A stretch of DNA of 47,337 nucleotides from Clostridiales bacterium (GTDB lineage: Bacteria; Bacillota; Clostridia; Oscillospirales; CAG-272): the NCBI GenBank assembly GCA_022791195.1, contig JAAVYP010000050.1:1-47337 (forward strand), read 5' to 3'. This document shows positions 31,124 through 40,390 of this stretch, one piece after another (within the stretch, counting starts at the first letter, position 1; every line of letters begins with the position of its first letter). A model generated the notes under the pieces. It was not told the DNA's origin, made no database searches, and saw only the letters and a program-made list of their open reading frames with translations. The position numbers were made by a program, and so were the translations under genes.

Positions 31124-32302
31124 ATGAACATCAAAATTAATGAAAATTTTAATCATTTAGCACAGAATTATCTTTTTTCGGAAATCGCAAAAAGAGTAAA
31201 GGCTTATACAGAAAAAAATCCCGACGCCAAGATCATCCGCATGGGCATCGGCGATGTCACAAGACCCCTTTGTCCGCATGTCGTTAGCGCGATGAAGAAC
31301 GCAGTCGAGGAAATGGGCAAGGCCGAGAGCTTCCGCGGTTATCCGCCCGAGTATGGCTATGATTTTTTGAGAGAGGCCATCGCGGCGCATTATGCTTCCT
31401 TCGGCGTGACAGTGGCAGCCGGTGATATTTTTGTTTCAGACGGGGCGAAAAGCGACTGCGGCAACATTGTTGACATTTTTGGCGATAATACCATCTATAT
31501 TCCCGACCCGGTGTATCCGGTTTATATGGATTCCAATATCATGAGCGGACGGACCATCAAGCTGATACCAGCTACGGTGGAAAACGGCTTTTTGCCGATG
31601 CCCAAGGCTGATTTCACAACCGGCGTTTACTATCTCTGCTCGCCGAACAATCCCACCGGCGCGGCTTATTCGGCCGAGCAGCTGCAAACATGGGTTGATT
31701 TTGCACTGGACACCGGCTCGGTGATCCTCTTTGACGCCGCTTACGAGGCCTTTGTCAGCGATGACTCGCCCCGCTCGATCTACGCCGTTCCCGGCGCTGA
31801 AAAGTGCGCGATTGAGTTTGCCTCTTTCTCTAAAACCGCCGGCTTTACCGGCACAAGATGCGGCTATACTGTCGTACCGGCCGCGCTGAAGGCAGGCGAT
31901 ACGCCGCTGCAAGCCCTGTGGGCGCGCCGTCAGGCCACCAAATTTAACGGGGTTTCCTATCCGGTGCAGCGGGCCGCCGAAGCCGCCTACAGCCAAGAGG
32001 GACTCGCCCAGTGTATGGAGAATATATCCTATTATATGAACAACGCGGCGCTCATGGCCGAACTGATGCGTGAAAAAGGCATTTTCTTTACCGGCGGCAA
32101 AAACTCGCCTTATGTGTGGTTTAAGTGTCCGAACGGCATGGACAGCTGGTCTTTCTTTGACAAGCTGTTAACCGAGGCGCAGGTGGTGGGCACGCCGGGG
32201 GCCGGCTTTGGCGCCTGCGGCGAAGGATTCTTCCGGCTCTCCTCCTTTAACAGTCTGGAGAATACAAAAGAAGCAGTCGAAAGATTGAGAGGAATTTTAT
32301 AA
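31124..32302 (+). CDS. dapL: LL-diaminopimelate aminotransferase
   Basis: A 392-residue PLP enzyme that converts tetrahydrodipicolinate straight to LL-diaminopimelate, bypassing the succinylase or acetylase steps. It has RMGIGDVTRPLCPHVV, the YGYDFLREAIA motif, CSPNNPTGA, and the cofactor lysine Lys237 in SFSKTAGFTGTR. GGAG precedes the ATG. With dapA, dapB, dapF and lysA it completes the pathway, so no dapD/E genes are expected. Its stop overlaps the lysA start by one base. Confidence 0.96.
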   Translation: MNIKINENFNHLAQNYLFSEIAKRVKAYTEKNPDAKIIRMGIGDVTRPLCPHVVSAMKNAVEEMGKAESFRGYPPEYGYDFLREAIAAHYASFGVTVAAGDIFVSDGAKSDCGNIVDIFGDNTIYIPDPVYPVYMDSNIMSGRTIKLIPATVENGFLPMPKADFTTGVYYLCSPNNPTGAAYSAEQLQTWVDFALDTGSVILFDAAYEAFVSDDSPRSIYAVPGAEKCAIEFASFSKTAGFTGTRCGYTVVPAALKAGDTPLQALWARRQATKFNGVSYPVQRAAEAAYSQEGLAQCMENISYYMNNAALMAELMREKGIFFTGGKNSPYVWFKCPNGMDSWSFFDKLLTEAQVVGTPGAGFGACGEGFFRLSSFNSLENTKEAVERLRGIL

Positions 32303-33621
32303 TGCTGCATACCAATTTATCCATAAATGAAAAAGGACATTTGACCATGGCCGGCGTGGACGTGGTTGCCATGGCCGAAAAATACGGCACGCCGCTCATG
32401 CTGGTGGATGAACAGCGGGTGCGCGAAAACTGCCGGACGTATGTACAAGCAATGAAAGAGCATTTCGGCGGCGATTCCATGCCCCTGTTCGCCTCAAAAG
32501 CGCTATGCTTTAAAGGCTTATATCAAATTGTCAACGAAGAAGGCATGGGCACTGATATTGTCTCGCCGGGCGAGCTGTATACCGCGCGGGCCGCTGGCTT
32601 TCCGCTGGAAAAGGCTTATTTCCACGGCAACAACAAGACCGATGCAGACATTCAGTATGCCATTGACGCGGGCATCGGTTACTTCATTGCGGACAACCGC
32701 GAAGAGCTGACCGAGATCAACCGGTATGCCGGCGAAAAGGGCCTTGTGCAAAAGGTGATTCTGCGGGTGACGCCGGGCATTGACCCCCACACCCACGCGG
32801 CCATTTCCACCGGCAAGGTGGATTCAAAATTCGGCACCGCGATTGAAACCGGCCAGGCCCTCGAACTCATCAAAGAAATTTTAACCCTGCCGCATATCGA
32901 TTTAGTGGGGATTCATTGCCACGTCGGCTCACTGTGCTTTGATTCCAAGCCGTTTCTGGACGCAGCCGATATCATGATCGCCTTTATGGCCGAGATCAAA
33001 AAGGAAACCGGCAAAGAGCTGCATGTGCTCAATTTGGGCGGGGGCTATGGCGTGCGCTATATTGCCTCGAACCCGACTATCGACATTGCCGATAATATCC
33101 GCCAGGTGGCGGCGCATGTCAAAGAAAAGTGCGCCCAGTTTGGCCTGGCCTTGCCCCAGGTGCTCATGGAGCCGGGACGCAGCATTGTGGCTGACGCGGG
33201 TTTAACCCTCTATACCGCCGGTTCGGTCAAGACGATCACCGGCTATAAAAGCTATATTTCCATTGACGGGGGCATGACCGACAATCCGCGCTATGCGCTG
33301 TATCAGTCGGATTACACGGTGCTCAACGCCACAAGAGCGGCCGATGAGCCCGACATGGTGGCCACCATCGCCGGCCGGTGCTGTGAATCGGGCGATTTGA
33401 TTCAAGAGGATGTCAAAATCAAGCGTCCGGTACGGGGCGACATTATCGCCGTGCTGGTGACAGGTGCTTACAACTATGCCATGGCATCCAATTACAACCG
33501 CATTCCCCGACCGGCCATCGTCATGCTGGGCTGTGAAGAAAAGACGGCACCCGGGGCTGATCGTGATTATGTTGCGGTGAAAAGAGAGAGCTATGAAGAT
33601 TTGATTCGCAACGATTGCTGA
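32302..33621 (+). CDS. lysA: Diaminopimelate decarboxylase
   Basis: A 439-residue fold-type III PLP enzyme that decarboxylates meso-diaminopimelate to lysine. The cofactor lysine is Lys66 in LFASKALCF. HGNNKTDAD, the phosphate-binding NLGGGYGVRY, EPGRSIVADAG and the C-terminal CCESGDL (active-site Cys) are all present. The start is the TAATG overlap with dapL, so translation is coupled. It is the last gene of the riboswitch operon with a known role. Confidence 0.97.
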   Translation: MLHTNLSINEKGHLTMAGVDVVAMAEKYGTPLMLVDEQRVRENCRTYVQAMKEHFGGDSMPLFASKALCFKGLYQIVNEEGMGTDIVSPGELYTARAAGFPLEKAYFHGNNKTDADIQYAIDAGIGYFIADNREELTEINRYAGEKGLVQKVILRVTPGIDPHTHAAISTGKVDSKFGTAIETGQALELIKEILTLPHIDLVGIHCHVGSLCFDSKPFLDAADIMIAFMAEIKKETGKELHVLNLGGGYGVRYIASNPTIDIADNIRQVAAHVKEKCAQFGLALPQVLMEPGRSIVADAGLTLYTAGSVKTITGYKSYISIDGGMTDNPRYALYQSDYTVLNATRAADEPDMVATIAGRCCESGDLIQEDVKIKRPVRGDIIAVLVTGAYNYAMASNYNRIPRPAIVMLGCEEKTAPGADRDYVAVKRESYEDLIRNDC

Positions 33622-33664
33622 GTCAACGGCCGCAAAAAATGCCTATAAAAAAAGGAGAACATCA

Positions 33665-34399
33665 ATGGGTCTTTTGGGACAGATTTGTACACTGAGTTAT
33701 CGATATAACGATTATTACTATCAATATAATTACAATTGGGATGCAAACAGCATGGATGAAACCGCGTTCATCGCCGTTTTCTTTGGCATGTTTATGTTTA
33801 TCATTGCGGTTGCTTTGATTTGTTTTGTTCCCTTTTATGTGTTTGGCAGCATCGGTTTTTACACCATCGCCAAACGCCGGGGGATCAAGGCGCCGGGCCT
33901 TGCCTGGGTGCCGGTGGCAAATTACTATATCATCGGCGGCATCGGGGACGACTATCAAAGAAGAAAGACCGGCAAGGATTCCAAGCTTCGCATCTGGATG
34001 CTGGTGCTCGGCATTATCGGCGTTGTGCTGATGGTGATCGCCTTTACGATCCTTATCTCCAGCGTGATAAGCCTCGCTATGAGCGATATTTTTGTGAATG
34101 ACATGCAGTATGAAGACGAGATGATCCTGCGCTTTGCCATGTCCATGATCGGCGCTTGTCTGCCGTTAATCATCGCTGAATTTGTCATGATTGCCTGTGT
34201 GGTTCTATATTACATTTCGCTGTACCGCCTTTACAAGGCGGCTTCGCCCGATATGGCGGTGGTGCTGACGGTACTTTCGGTTATTTTCAGCGTGATCATT
34301 CCGTTTGTCGTCTTTGCCCTGCGCAATAAGGATGAGGGTCTGCCGGCACAATCGGTCGAAACACCGGCGCAGCTGCAAAGCGGTGCGGATTCTTTGTAA
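33665..34399 (+). CDS. Multi-pass membrane protein of unknown function
   Basis: A 244-residue protein. AAGGAG precedes the ATG. It has a Tyr/Asn-rich N-terminus and about five membrane segments (AFIAVFFGMFMFIIAVALIC, IWMLVLGIIGVVLMVIAFTI, MIGACLPLIIAEFVMIACVV, VVLTVLSVIFSVIIPFVVFA). It carries the phrase GLAWVPVANYYIIGGIGDDY, which recurs in many Firmicutes membrane proteins of unknown role. It may be co-transcribed with lysA (43-nt gap). No lysine transport motif is recognised. Confidence 0.75.
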   Translation: MGLLGQICTLSYRYNDYYYQYNYNWDANSMDETAFIAVFFGMFMFIIAVALICFVPFYVFGSIGFYTIAKRRGIKAPGLAWVPVANYYIIGGIGDDYQRRKTGKDSKLRIWMLVLGIIGVVLMVIAFTILISSVISLAMSDIFVNDMQYEDEMILRFAMSMIGACLPLIIAEFVMIACVVLYYISLYRLYKAASPDMAVVLTVLSVIFSVIIPFVVFALRNKDEGLPAQSVETPAQLQSGADSL

Positions 34400-34407
34400 A
34401 GAAGCGG

Positions 34408-34436
34408 TTGACAATCCGGCCGGATTGGATTATAAT
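34408..34436 (+). promoter_or_regulatory. Promoter of the T-box operon
   Basis: TTGACA (34408-34413) and TATAAT (34431-34436) with a 17-bp spacer: a full consensus promoter. Confidence 0.9.
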
Positions 34437-34440
34437 AACA

Positions 34441-34690
34441 GTGATTAAAAAGCGATGAAGGAACGAGTAGCCTTTGGACTTGGATGCAGAGAGTCCCGCG
34501 CGGGTGGAAGCGGGGCGCTAAGCGAAGGCGAAAAACAATCCCGAGCCGGCGGAAGAACGCGGCCTTGGCCGTCATTAGACCCGCCCGCGGCGAAGCGTTA
34601 TTTCGTATGAGTGAGCCTTTTGGCTAATTTGGGTGGTACCGCGGAACGTCCTGTTTTCGTCCCATATGGGATGAAAACAGGCGTTTTTTA
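34441..34690 (+). ncRNA. T-box leader (tRNA-Asn sensing)
   Basis: Stem I elements are present: AGTA (34466-34469), AGAGAG (34488-34493), a GGTGGAAGC apical loop, and a GCCTT/AAGGC helix that flanks the specifier loop GAAAAACAA (34530-34538). The likely specifier is AAC (Asn) at 34534-34536. The T-box GGGTGGTACCGCGG is at 34631-34644. The terminator stem (CGTCCTGTTTTCGTCCC with its complement) ends in T6 at 34689. Uncharged tRNA-Asn should turn on gatCAB-aspS, which makes Asn-tRNA by amidation. Confidence 0.93.
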
Positions 34691-34723
34691 TTGATTTCAT
34701 CAATGGAAAGGATAAAACGAGCA

Positions 34724-35011
34724 ATGGAAATAACCAAGGAACTGGTTACATATGTGGCCGGACTTTCGCGCATTAAGCTGACGGCCGAGGAAGAGCAGAA
34801 AATGGAGAAGGAGTTGGGCGCTGTCATTGCGTACATGGATGTGCTGGGCGAGCTGGACACAACCGGCAAAGAACCTCTTTCGCACGTGTTTGACATTGAC
34901 AACGTGATGCGCGCAGATGAGGTAAAGCCCTCTTATGACCGGGCGGCGCTGTTGTCCAATGCGCCTGAGCACACCGACGAAACAGTCGTCGTGCCTAAAA
35001 CGGTTGATTAA
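34724..35011 (+). CDS. gatC: Asp-tRNA(Asn)/Glu-tRNA(Gln) amidotransferase subunit C
   Basis: A 95-residue clamp subunit of the GatCAB amidotransferase. Family features are KELVTYVAGLSRIKLTAEEE, MDVLGELDTTGKEPLSHV and DEVKPSYDRAALLSNAPEH. The ATG at 34724 lies after GAAAGGA; an earlier frame from 34691 overlaps the terminator and is unlikely. It is the first gene after the T-box. Confidence 0.95.
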   Translation: MEITKELVTYVAGLSRIKLTAEEEQKMEKELGAVIAYMDVLGELDTTGKEPLSHVFDIDNVMRADEVKPSYDRAALLSNAPEHTDETVVVPKTVD

Positions 35012-35081
35012 CCGTGTTTTTAAAGAGCAATCAGTATGACAAATGTACGATGCACGTATACGAGGAAAGGATAGAAGCAAG

Positions 35082-36569
35082 ATGGAAATCGCAAAGATGA
35101 CCGCGCTTGAGATGGCAAGGGGAATCAGACAGGGGGATTTTACCTGCGTGGACGCCGTGCAGGCGGTTCTCGGCCAGATCGAGCAAAAAGACGGCGATAT
35201 TAACGCCTATATCACCGTGATGAAAGAGGAGGCCCTGCAACGGGCGGCCGACGTACAAAAAGAAATCGAGGCCGGCGGCTATGCCGATTCGCCTTTGGCG
35301 GGCGTGCCCATTTCGGTCAAAGACAACATTTGCACCAAGGGAGTCAAAACCAGCTGCGCCTCTCAAATTTTAGGTGATTTTGCGCCGGTATATAACGCCA
35401 CTGTGATTGAAAGGCTGGAGAAGGCAGGGGCGGTGATCATCGGCAAGCTGAACATGGACGAATTTGCCATGGGTTCCACCACCGAGACCTCTTTTTACGG
35501 ACCGACCAAAAACCCATGGGATACCGACCGGGTGCCGGGCGGTTCATCGGGCGGTGCGGCCGCGGCTGTTGCGGCCGGCGAAGCGATGATTGCCCTTGGT
35601 TCAGACACCGGCGGCAGTATCAGACAGCCGGCCTCTTATTGCGGGGTGACCGGCTTAAAGCCGACCTACGGCACGGTTTCCCGTTACGGGTTGATTGCCT
35701 ATGCTTCTTCGCTCGACCAAATCGGGCCGGTGGGCAAGGACGCAGCCGACTGCGCGGCGCTGATGGACATCATCAGAGGGAAGGACGAGCGGGACGGCAC
35801 TTCGCTTGCTCTTACGGGCGGCTCTCTTTTAGCGGGCCTGTCGACCGACATCAAAGGCATGAAAATCGGTCTTGTGGCCGAGTGCTTTGAAAGCGAGGGC
35901 TTGGACCCGGCGGTCGCAAGCGCGGTGCAGGGCATGGCCGAACAATTAAAGGCGCTTGGCGCCGAGGTAGAGACGGTTCATCTGCCTTTCTTAGACTATG
36001 TGATTCCTGCTTACTACATCATCGCGGCGGCCGAAGCCAGCTCCAACCTCTCCCGGTTTGACGGGGTTAAATATGGCTTCCGCGCCAAGGAATATGACGG
36101 ACTTGTCGACCTGTACGAAGCTTCGCGCAGCGAGGGCTTCGGCTTCGAGTGCAAAAAACGTATTCTGCTCGGCACATTTGTGCTTTCTTCGGGCTATTAT
36201 GACGCTTATTATAAAAAAGCCTTGCAGGCAAAGGCTGTGATCAAAGAGCGCTTTGACGAAATTTTCGAGAAATATGATCTGATTCTTTGTCCCACCGCGC
36301 CTACCACCGCGCCGAAGTTGGGACAGAGCCTGCAAGATCCGCTTAAAATGTACTTATCGGATATCTTTACGGTGTCGGTCAACATTGCCGGCCTGCCCGG
36401 CCTTTCGGTTCCCTGCGGCTTTGACGAAGCCGGCCTGCCCATCGGCGGCCAGCTCATCGGCAACCGGCTGGCCGAAGATAAGGTGCTAAAAGCCGGTTTT
36501 GCTTACCAAAGCGTGACTGATTATCATAAACAGTGGGCGCCATGCGACAAGACAGGAGGGCAACAATGA
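35082..36569 (+). CDS. gatA: Asp-tRNA(Asn)/Glu-tRNA(Gln) amidotransferase subunit A
   Basis: A 495-residue amidase subunit that frees ammonia from glutamine for the GatB site. The amidase catalytic triad is visible: Lys80 in VSVKDNI, Ser155 in GGSSGGAAAAV, and Ser179 in SDTGGSIRQPA. ATG at 35082 follows AGGAAAGG. Its stop overlaps the gatB start (ATGA), so the subunits are made together. Amidase domain length fits. Confidence 0.97.
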   Translation: MEIAKMTALEMARGIRQGDFTCVDAVQAVLGQIEQKDGDINAYITVMKEEALQRAADVQKEIEAGGYADSPLAGVPISVKDNICTKGVKTSCASQILGDFAPVYNATVIERLEKAGAVIIGKLNMDEFAMGSTTETSFYGPTKNPWDTDRVPGGSSGGAAAAVAAGEAMIALGSDTGGSIRQPASYCGVTGLKPTYGTVSRYGLIAYASSLDQIGPVGKDAADCAALMDIIRGKDERDGTSLALTGGSLLAGLSTDIKGMKIGLVAECFESEGLDPAVASAVQGMAEQLKALGAEVETVHLPFLDYVIPAYYIIAAAEASSNLSRFDGVKYGFRAKEYDGLVDLYEASRSEGFGFECKKRILLGTFVLSSGYYDAYYKKALQAKAVIKERFDEIFEKYDLILCPTAPTTAPKLGQSLQDPLKMYLSDIFTVSVNIAGLPGLSVPCGFDEAGLPIGGQLIGNRLAEDKVLKAGFAYQSVTDYHKQWAPCDKTGGQQ

Positions 36570-38005
36570 ATTGGGAGATTGTAATGGGCCTTGAGGTCCA
36601 TGTGGAACTGGCCACAAAATCAAAAATATTCTGTTCCTGCACCACCGCCTTCGGCGGAGCGCCGAACACCCACTGCTGTCCGGTTTGCATGGGCATGCCG
36701 GGTACGCTGCCGGTATTTAACGAACAGGTGCTCGACTATGCCTTAAAGGCCGGCGTGGCCTTGAACTGTGAAATTACCCGGTACAATAAATTCGACCGCA
36801 AAAACTACTTCTATCCTGATTTGCCCAAGGCGTATCAGATTTCCCAGCTGTATCTGCCTTTTGCGAGAAACGGCGCGGTTGAGATTGAAACCAAGGCCGG
36901 CAGCAAAACCATCCGCATTCATGAAATTCATATGGAAGAGGACGCCGGCAAGCTGATTCACTCTCCGTTTGGGGACGCGACATATCCTGACTACAACCGC
37001 TGCGGCGTGCCGCTGATTGAGATTGTTTCTGAGCCGGATTTCAGAAGCGCCGAAGAGGTGCTCGCCTATCTTGCCAAGTTAAAGAGCACGTTTGAGTATC
37101 TTGGTATTTCGGATGTGAAAATGGAGGAAGGCTCGATGCGTGCCGACGTGAACCTGTCGGTGCGCCCGGTCGGCTCCGAGACTTTCGGCACCCGTACCGA
37201 GATGAAAAACATCAACTCGTTTAAATCCATTGAGCGGGCCATTGCCTTTGAGTCCAAGCGGCAGATCGAGCTGCTGGAAGCGGGCGAAAAGGTGGTACAG
37301 CAGACCCGCAGGTGGGACGAAAACAAAGGCAAAACCTTTTCCATGCGTTCCAAGGAAGACGCACAGGACTATCGGTATTTCCCCGAGCCGGACATTCCGC
37401 CCCTGCGCGTGTCGGAGGAAACTCTCACCAAAATCAAGAACGAACAGCCCGAATTTGCGGGAGAAAAGGCCGAGCGCTATGTGCGCGATTACGGCTTGGC
37501 GAAAGAGGACGCGCAGATTATCGCCGCCTCCAAGCATTTGGCCAAGCTGTTTGACGATACCGTCGCCATCAGCCCCTATCCCAAGGAAATTCGCTATTGG
37601 ATGCTCAGCGAGATTCTCTATTTTATCAACGAAAAGGGCTTAAAAGCCGATAATATCGGTTTTTCGGCTGAAAAATTCGCCGCCTTTATCGAGATCATGG
37701 CGGCTGACCGGGTCAATAAGCCGACCGGCAAGATCATTTTTGAAGAGATGCTGAAAACCGGCGATGCCTTTGATATCGAAGGCTATATCAAAGCGAACCA
37801 GTTAGAGCAGGTGGACGACGGCGATTTGATTCAGAAAACCGTAAGAGAGGTCATCGCGGCCAACCCCAAAACGGTGGAGCAGTATAAGAACGGCCAGACC
37901 AAGGTGCTTGGCTTCTTTGTCGGCCAGACCATGAAAGCGCTGGGCGGCAAAGCAAAACCCGAAAGCGTAAACCGGTATGTCAAAGAAGAATTAGATACAC
38001 TGTAA
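36566..38005 (+). CDS. gatB: Asp-tRNA(Asn)/Glu-tRNA(Gln) amidotransferase subunit B
   Basis: A 479-residue subunit that phosphorylates mischarged Asp- or Glu-tRNA and aminates it. It starts MNWEIVMGLEVHVELATKSK with the metal and substrate motifs THCCPVCMGMPG, KNYFYPDLPKAYQISQ, HMEEDAGK and EMKNINSF. The C-terminal YqeY-like tail domain ends ESVNRYVKEEL. AGGAGG precedes the ATG. The upstream frame to 36533 lies within gatA. Confidence 0.97.
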   Translation: MNWEIVMGLEVHVELATKSKIFCSCTTAFGGAPNTHCCPVCMGMPGTLPVFNEQVLDYALKAGVALNCEITRYNKFDRKNYFYPDLPKAYQISQLYLPFARNGAVEIETKAGSKTIRIHEIHMEEDAGKLIHSPFGDATYPDYNRCGVPLIEIVSEPDFRSAEEVLAYLAKLKSTFEYLGISDVKMEEGSMRADVNLSVRPVGSETFGTRTEMKNINSFKSIERAIAFESKRQIELLEAGEKVVQQTRRWDENKGKTFSMRSKEDAQDYRYFPEPDIPPLRVSEETLTKIKNEQPEFAGEKAERYVRDYGLAKEDAQIIAASKHLAKLFDDTVAISPYPKEIRYWMLSEILYFINEKGLKADNIGFSAEKFAAFIEIMAADRVNKPTGKIIFEEMLKTGDAFDIEGYIKANQLEQVDDGDLIQKTVREVIAANPKTVEQYKNGQTKVLGFFVGQTMKALGGKAKPESVNRYVKEELDTL

Positions 38006-38057
38006 TGACCGTAAAACATAGATTCATGAGTAAATCATCAAGAAAGGTGGAAAAAAC

Positions 38058-39431
38058 ATGCAGTTTGCAGATGCGAGCAAGAAAACAGACCAAAGAAGCA
38101 TAGAGAGCGTTGTCGCACGGTACGAAGCCGGCGAGATTAAAGACGGAGACAAGGTGACCTTAAAGGGGACGGTCCAGCGCATCAAGGAGATGAGCGGCTT
38201 TGCCTTTGTCAACGTGCGTTCCTCCCGCCTGGTGTTCCAGTGCATTTGGGAAGAGGGCGTCTCGGCTGTCAATATCAAAGACTTTTCGCTGGAGGAATGC
38301 GTCATTATTGAAGGCACGATCGTGGTTGAAGAGCGCAGCCGGCTTGGCTTTGACGTGCGCATTGACGATATGAAGCGCATTTCGGGCAAGGCCGAAGTGC
38401 CCCCCATTGAGATTGGCAACGACCGTAAAATTGACAAGCTAAACTTAAACACCCTGCTTGACAACCGCATTTTGGCCATGCGCAACCCCAAGGTGCGCGC
38501 GATCTTAAAGGTGGCCGACGGGGTGCTGCACGGCTTCCGCAGCTTTTTGCGGCAAGAGGGCTTTACCGAATTTGTGCCGCCGAAAATGGTTTCCGAGGGA
38601 GCTGAAGGCGGCGCCGATATGTTTGAGGTTGACTATTTCGGCAAAAAGGCATTCCTGAACCAGAGTCCGCAGATGTATAAGCAGATTATGGTCGGCGTGT
38701 TCCAAAAAGCCTATACGGTGGGGCCGGTTTTCCGGGCGGAAAAATACAGCACCAACCGGCATATCAACGAATTTCAGGGACTGGACTTAGAGATGGGCTT
38801 TATCGAGTCCTTTCAGGATTTGATCGACTTAGAGGCCAGAATGTTTACCTATTTGTTTGAGCTTCTGAACGAAGAGTACGCCCCTGAGCTGGCTATGCAT
38901 TTGGGCAAGGACGCCAAGCTGCCCGCCCTCACCTGCTTCCCGCAGGTGACGTTCACCGAGGCAAAGGAGCTGTTCGCAGCCGCCCATGACGGCGAGCAAG
39001 GCAAACGGGCACTGCTCGAGCCTGACTTCGCGCCTGAAGAAGAAAAATGGTTGGGCGAATATTTCTTAAAAGAGCATAACGCGCCCATCGTGTTCGTTAC
39101 TCATTACCCCTCTGTCAAGCGTCCTTTCTATACCATGGACGATCCGGCTGATCCCAAATTCACGCTCAGCTACGATATGCTGCTAAACGGTCTGGAGGTC
39201 ACCACCGGCGGCCAGCGTATCCACGATTACGACATGCAGGTAGAAAAAATGAAGAAACGGGGCATGGATATTGATTCCTTTGAGGATTATCTGACCATGC
39301 ATAAATACGGCATGCCTCCGCACGGCGGCATGGGTCTTGGTCTTGAGCGCATTGTGCAGAACATCCTCGGCCTTGATAATATCAAGCAGGCGACCGCTTT
39401 CCCGCGGGACAGAGACAGACTGCGCCCGTAA
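38058..39431 (+). CDS. aspS: Aspartate--tRNA(Asn) ligase, archaeal type
   Basis: A 457-residue class II synthetase. The short form without the bacterial insertion domain, the N-terminal OB-fold (VTLKGTVQRIKEMSGFAFVN) and the C-terminal AFPRDRDRLRP mark the archaeal/eukaryal type. Motif 2 (VFRAEKYSTNRHINEFQGLD) and motif 3 (GMGLGLERIVQ) are intact. With GatCAB in one T-box operon, it probably charges tRNA-Asn with Asp (non-discriminating), and GatCAB then amidates it. Non-discrimination is inferred from context, not shown by residues I could check. Confidence 0.9.
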   Translation: MQFADASKKTDQRSIESVVARYEAGEIKDGDKVTLKGTVQRIKEMSGFAFVNVRSSRLVFQCIWEEGVSAVNIKDFSLEECVIIEGTIVVEERSRLGFDVRIDDMKRISGKAEVPPIEIGNDRKIDKLNLNTLLDNRILAMRNPKVRAILKVADGVLHGFRSFLRQEGFTEFVPPKMVSEGAEGGADMFEVDYFGKKAFLNQSPQMYKQIMVGVFQKAYTVGPVFRAEKYSTNRHINEFQGLDLEMGFIESFQDLIDLEARMFTYLFELLNEEYAPELAMHLGKDAKLPALTCFPQVTFTEAKELFAAAHDGEQGKRALLEPDFAPEEEKWLGEYFLKEHNAPIVFVTHYPSVKRPFYTMDDPADPKFTLSYDMLLNGLEVTTGGQRIHDYDMQVEKMKKRGMDIDSFEDYLTMHKYGMPPHGGMGLGLERIVQNILGLDNIKQATAFPRDRDRLRP

Positions 39432-39491
39432 AGCCGTCTAATCTAAGAGAGCGATAAAACGACACCACCGGGGAATTTTAGACAAAAAGAC

Positions 39492-39520
39492 TTGCTTTTG
39501 AACAAAGAATTAAGTATAAT
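39492..39520 (+). promoter_or_regulatory. Promoter of the amino acid ABC transporter
   Basis: TTGCTT (39492-39497) and TATAAT (39515-39520) with a 17-bp spacer, 27 nt before the first gene. Confidence 0.75.
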
Positions 39521-39547
39521 GAGTGTATATTTTGTGAAGGAGAATTC

Positions 39548-40390
39548 ATGATGAAAAAAGGAATTCGATTGAGTATTATGGCGCTGCTCGCGGCGCTTAT
39601 GGCGGTAAGCGTATTTAGCGGCTGCCAGAAAAATGATGGCGATAACACCGGCAGCACCGGAGAATCGGGCAACGAGACGGGAAAATCGGTTTTGACCATT
39701 GCAACAAACGCCGAATTTGAGCCGTTTGAATTTATGCAGGATAATGAGATTGTCGGCTTTGATATTGACCTGATCAACGCCATTGCCGAAAAGATCGACA
39801 TGACTGTCGAAATTAAGAACATGGAGTTTGACGGCACGGTGGCCGCTGTCCAGTCGGGCACCTGCAAGGCAGCCATCTCGGGCATGACCATTACCCCGAA
39901 AAGAGAAAAAGCGGTTATTTTCTCGACTCCCTATTATGCAACCACACAGATTCTGTTAGTTCGCGGGGATGACGATGTATTCACCGGCGAAACCAAAGAG
40001 GTACTTGACGAGCAGTTAAAGGGCAAAACCATTGGCGTGTGCTCGGGCTTTACCGGCGAATCGTATGTCAACGGCGACGAGGACATGGGCTTTACCGGCA
40101 TTGCTGACGCCAAGGCCACTGTATTTGACAATATCTCGCTGGCCGTAACCGCGCTGAAAAACAAATCCATCGACTGCATTGTGATGGACAACACCGTCGC
40201 CAAGCAGGCGGCGTCCAGCGCAGGCAACGAGGATATCAAGGCTATCGACGTAACCCTGACCACCGAGAATTACGCGATTGCGCTGAACAAAAATGACGAA
40301 GCACTCAAAGAGAAGATTGACACCGCGATCAACGAGCTCAAGGACAGCGGCAAAATCGCTGAGTTATATGAAAAGTGGGACATTGAATAG
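39548..40390 (+). CDS. Amino acid ABC transporter substrate-binding lipoprotein
   Basis: A 280-residue lipoprotein with signal ending VFSGC (Cys26). The type 3 solute-binding fold is clear: LTIATNAEFEPFEF, EIVGFDIDLINAIAEK, GTCKAAISGMTITPKRE and KGKTIGVCSGFTGESYVNG. It binds a polar or basic amino acid; the substrate cannot be fixed from sequence. GAAGGAG precedes the ATG. It heads a three-gene operon (binding protein, permease, ATPase). Confidence 0.93.
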   Translation: MMKKGIRLSIMALLAALMAVSVFSGCQKNDGDNTGSTGESGNETGKSVLTIATNAEFEPFEFMQDNEIVGFDIDLINAIAEKIDMTVEIKNMEFDGTVAAVQSGTCKAAISGMTITPKREKAVIFSTPYYATTQILLVRGDDDVFTGETKEVLDEQLKGKTIGVCSGFTGESYVNGDEDMGFTGIADAKATVFDNISLAVTALKNKSIDCIVMDNTVAKQAASSAGNEDIKAIDVTLTTENYAIALNKNDEALKEKIDTAINELKDSGKIAELYEKWDIE

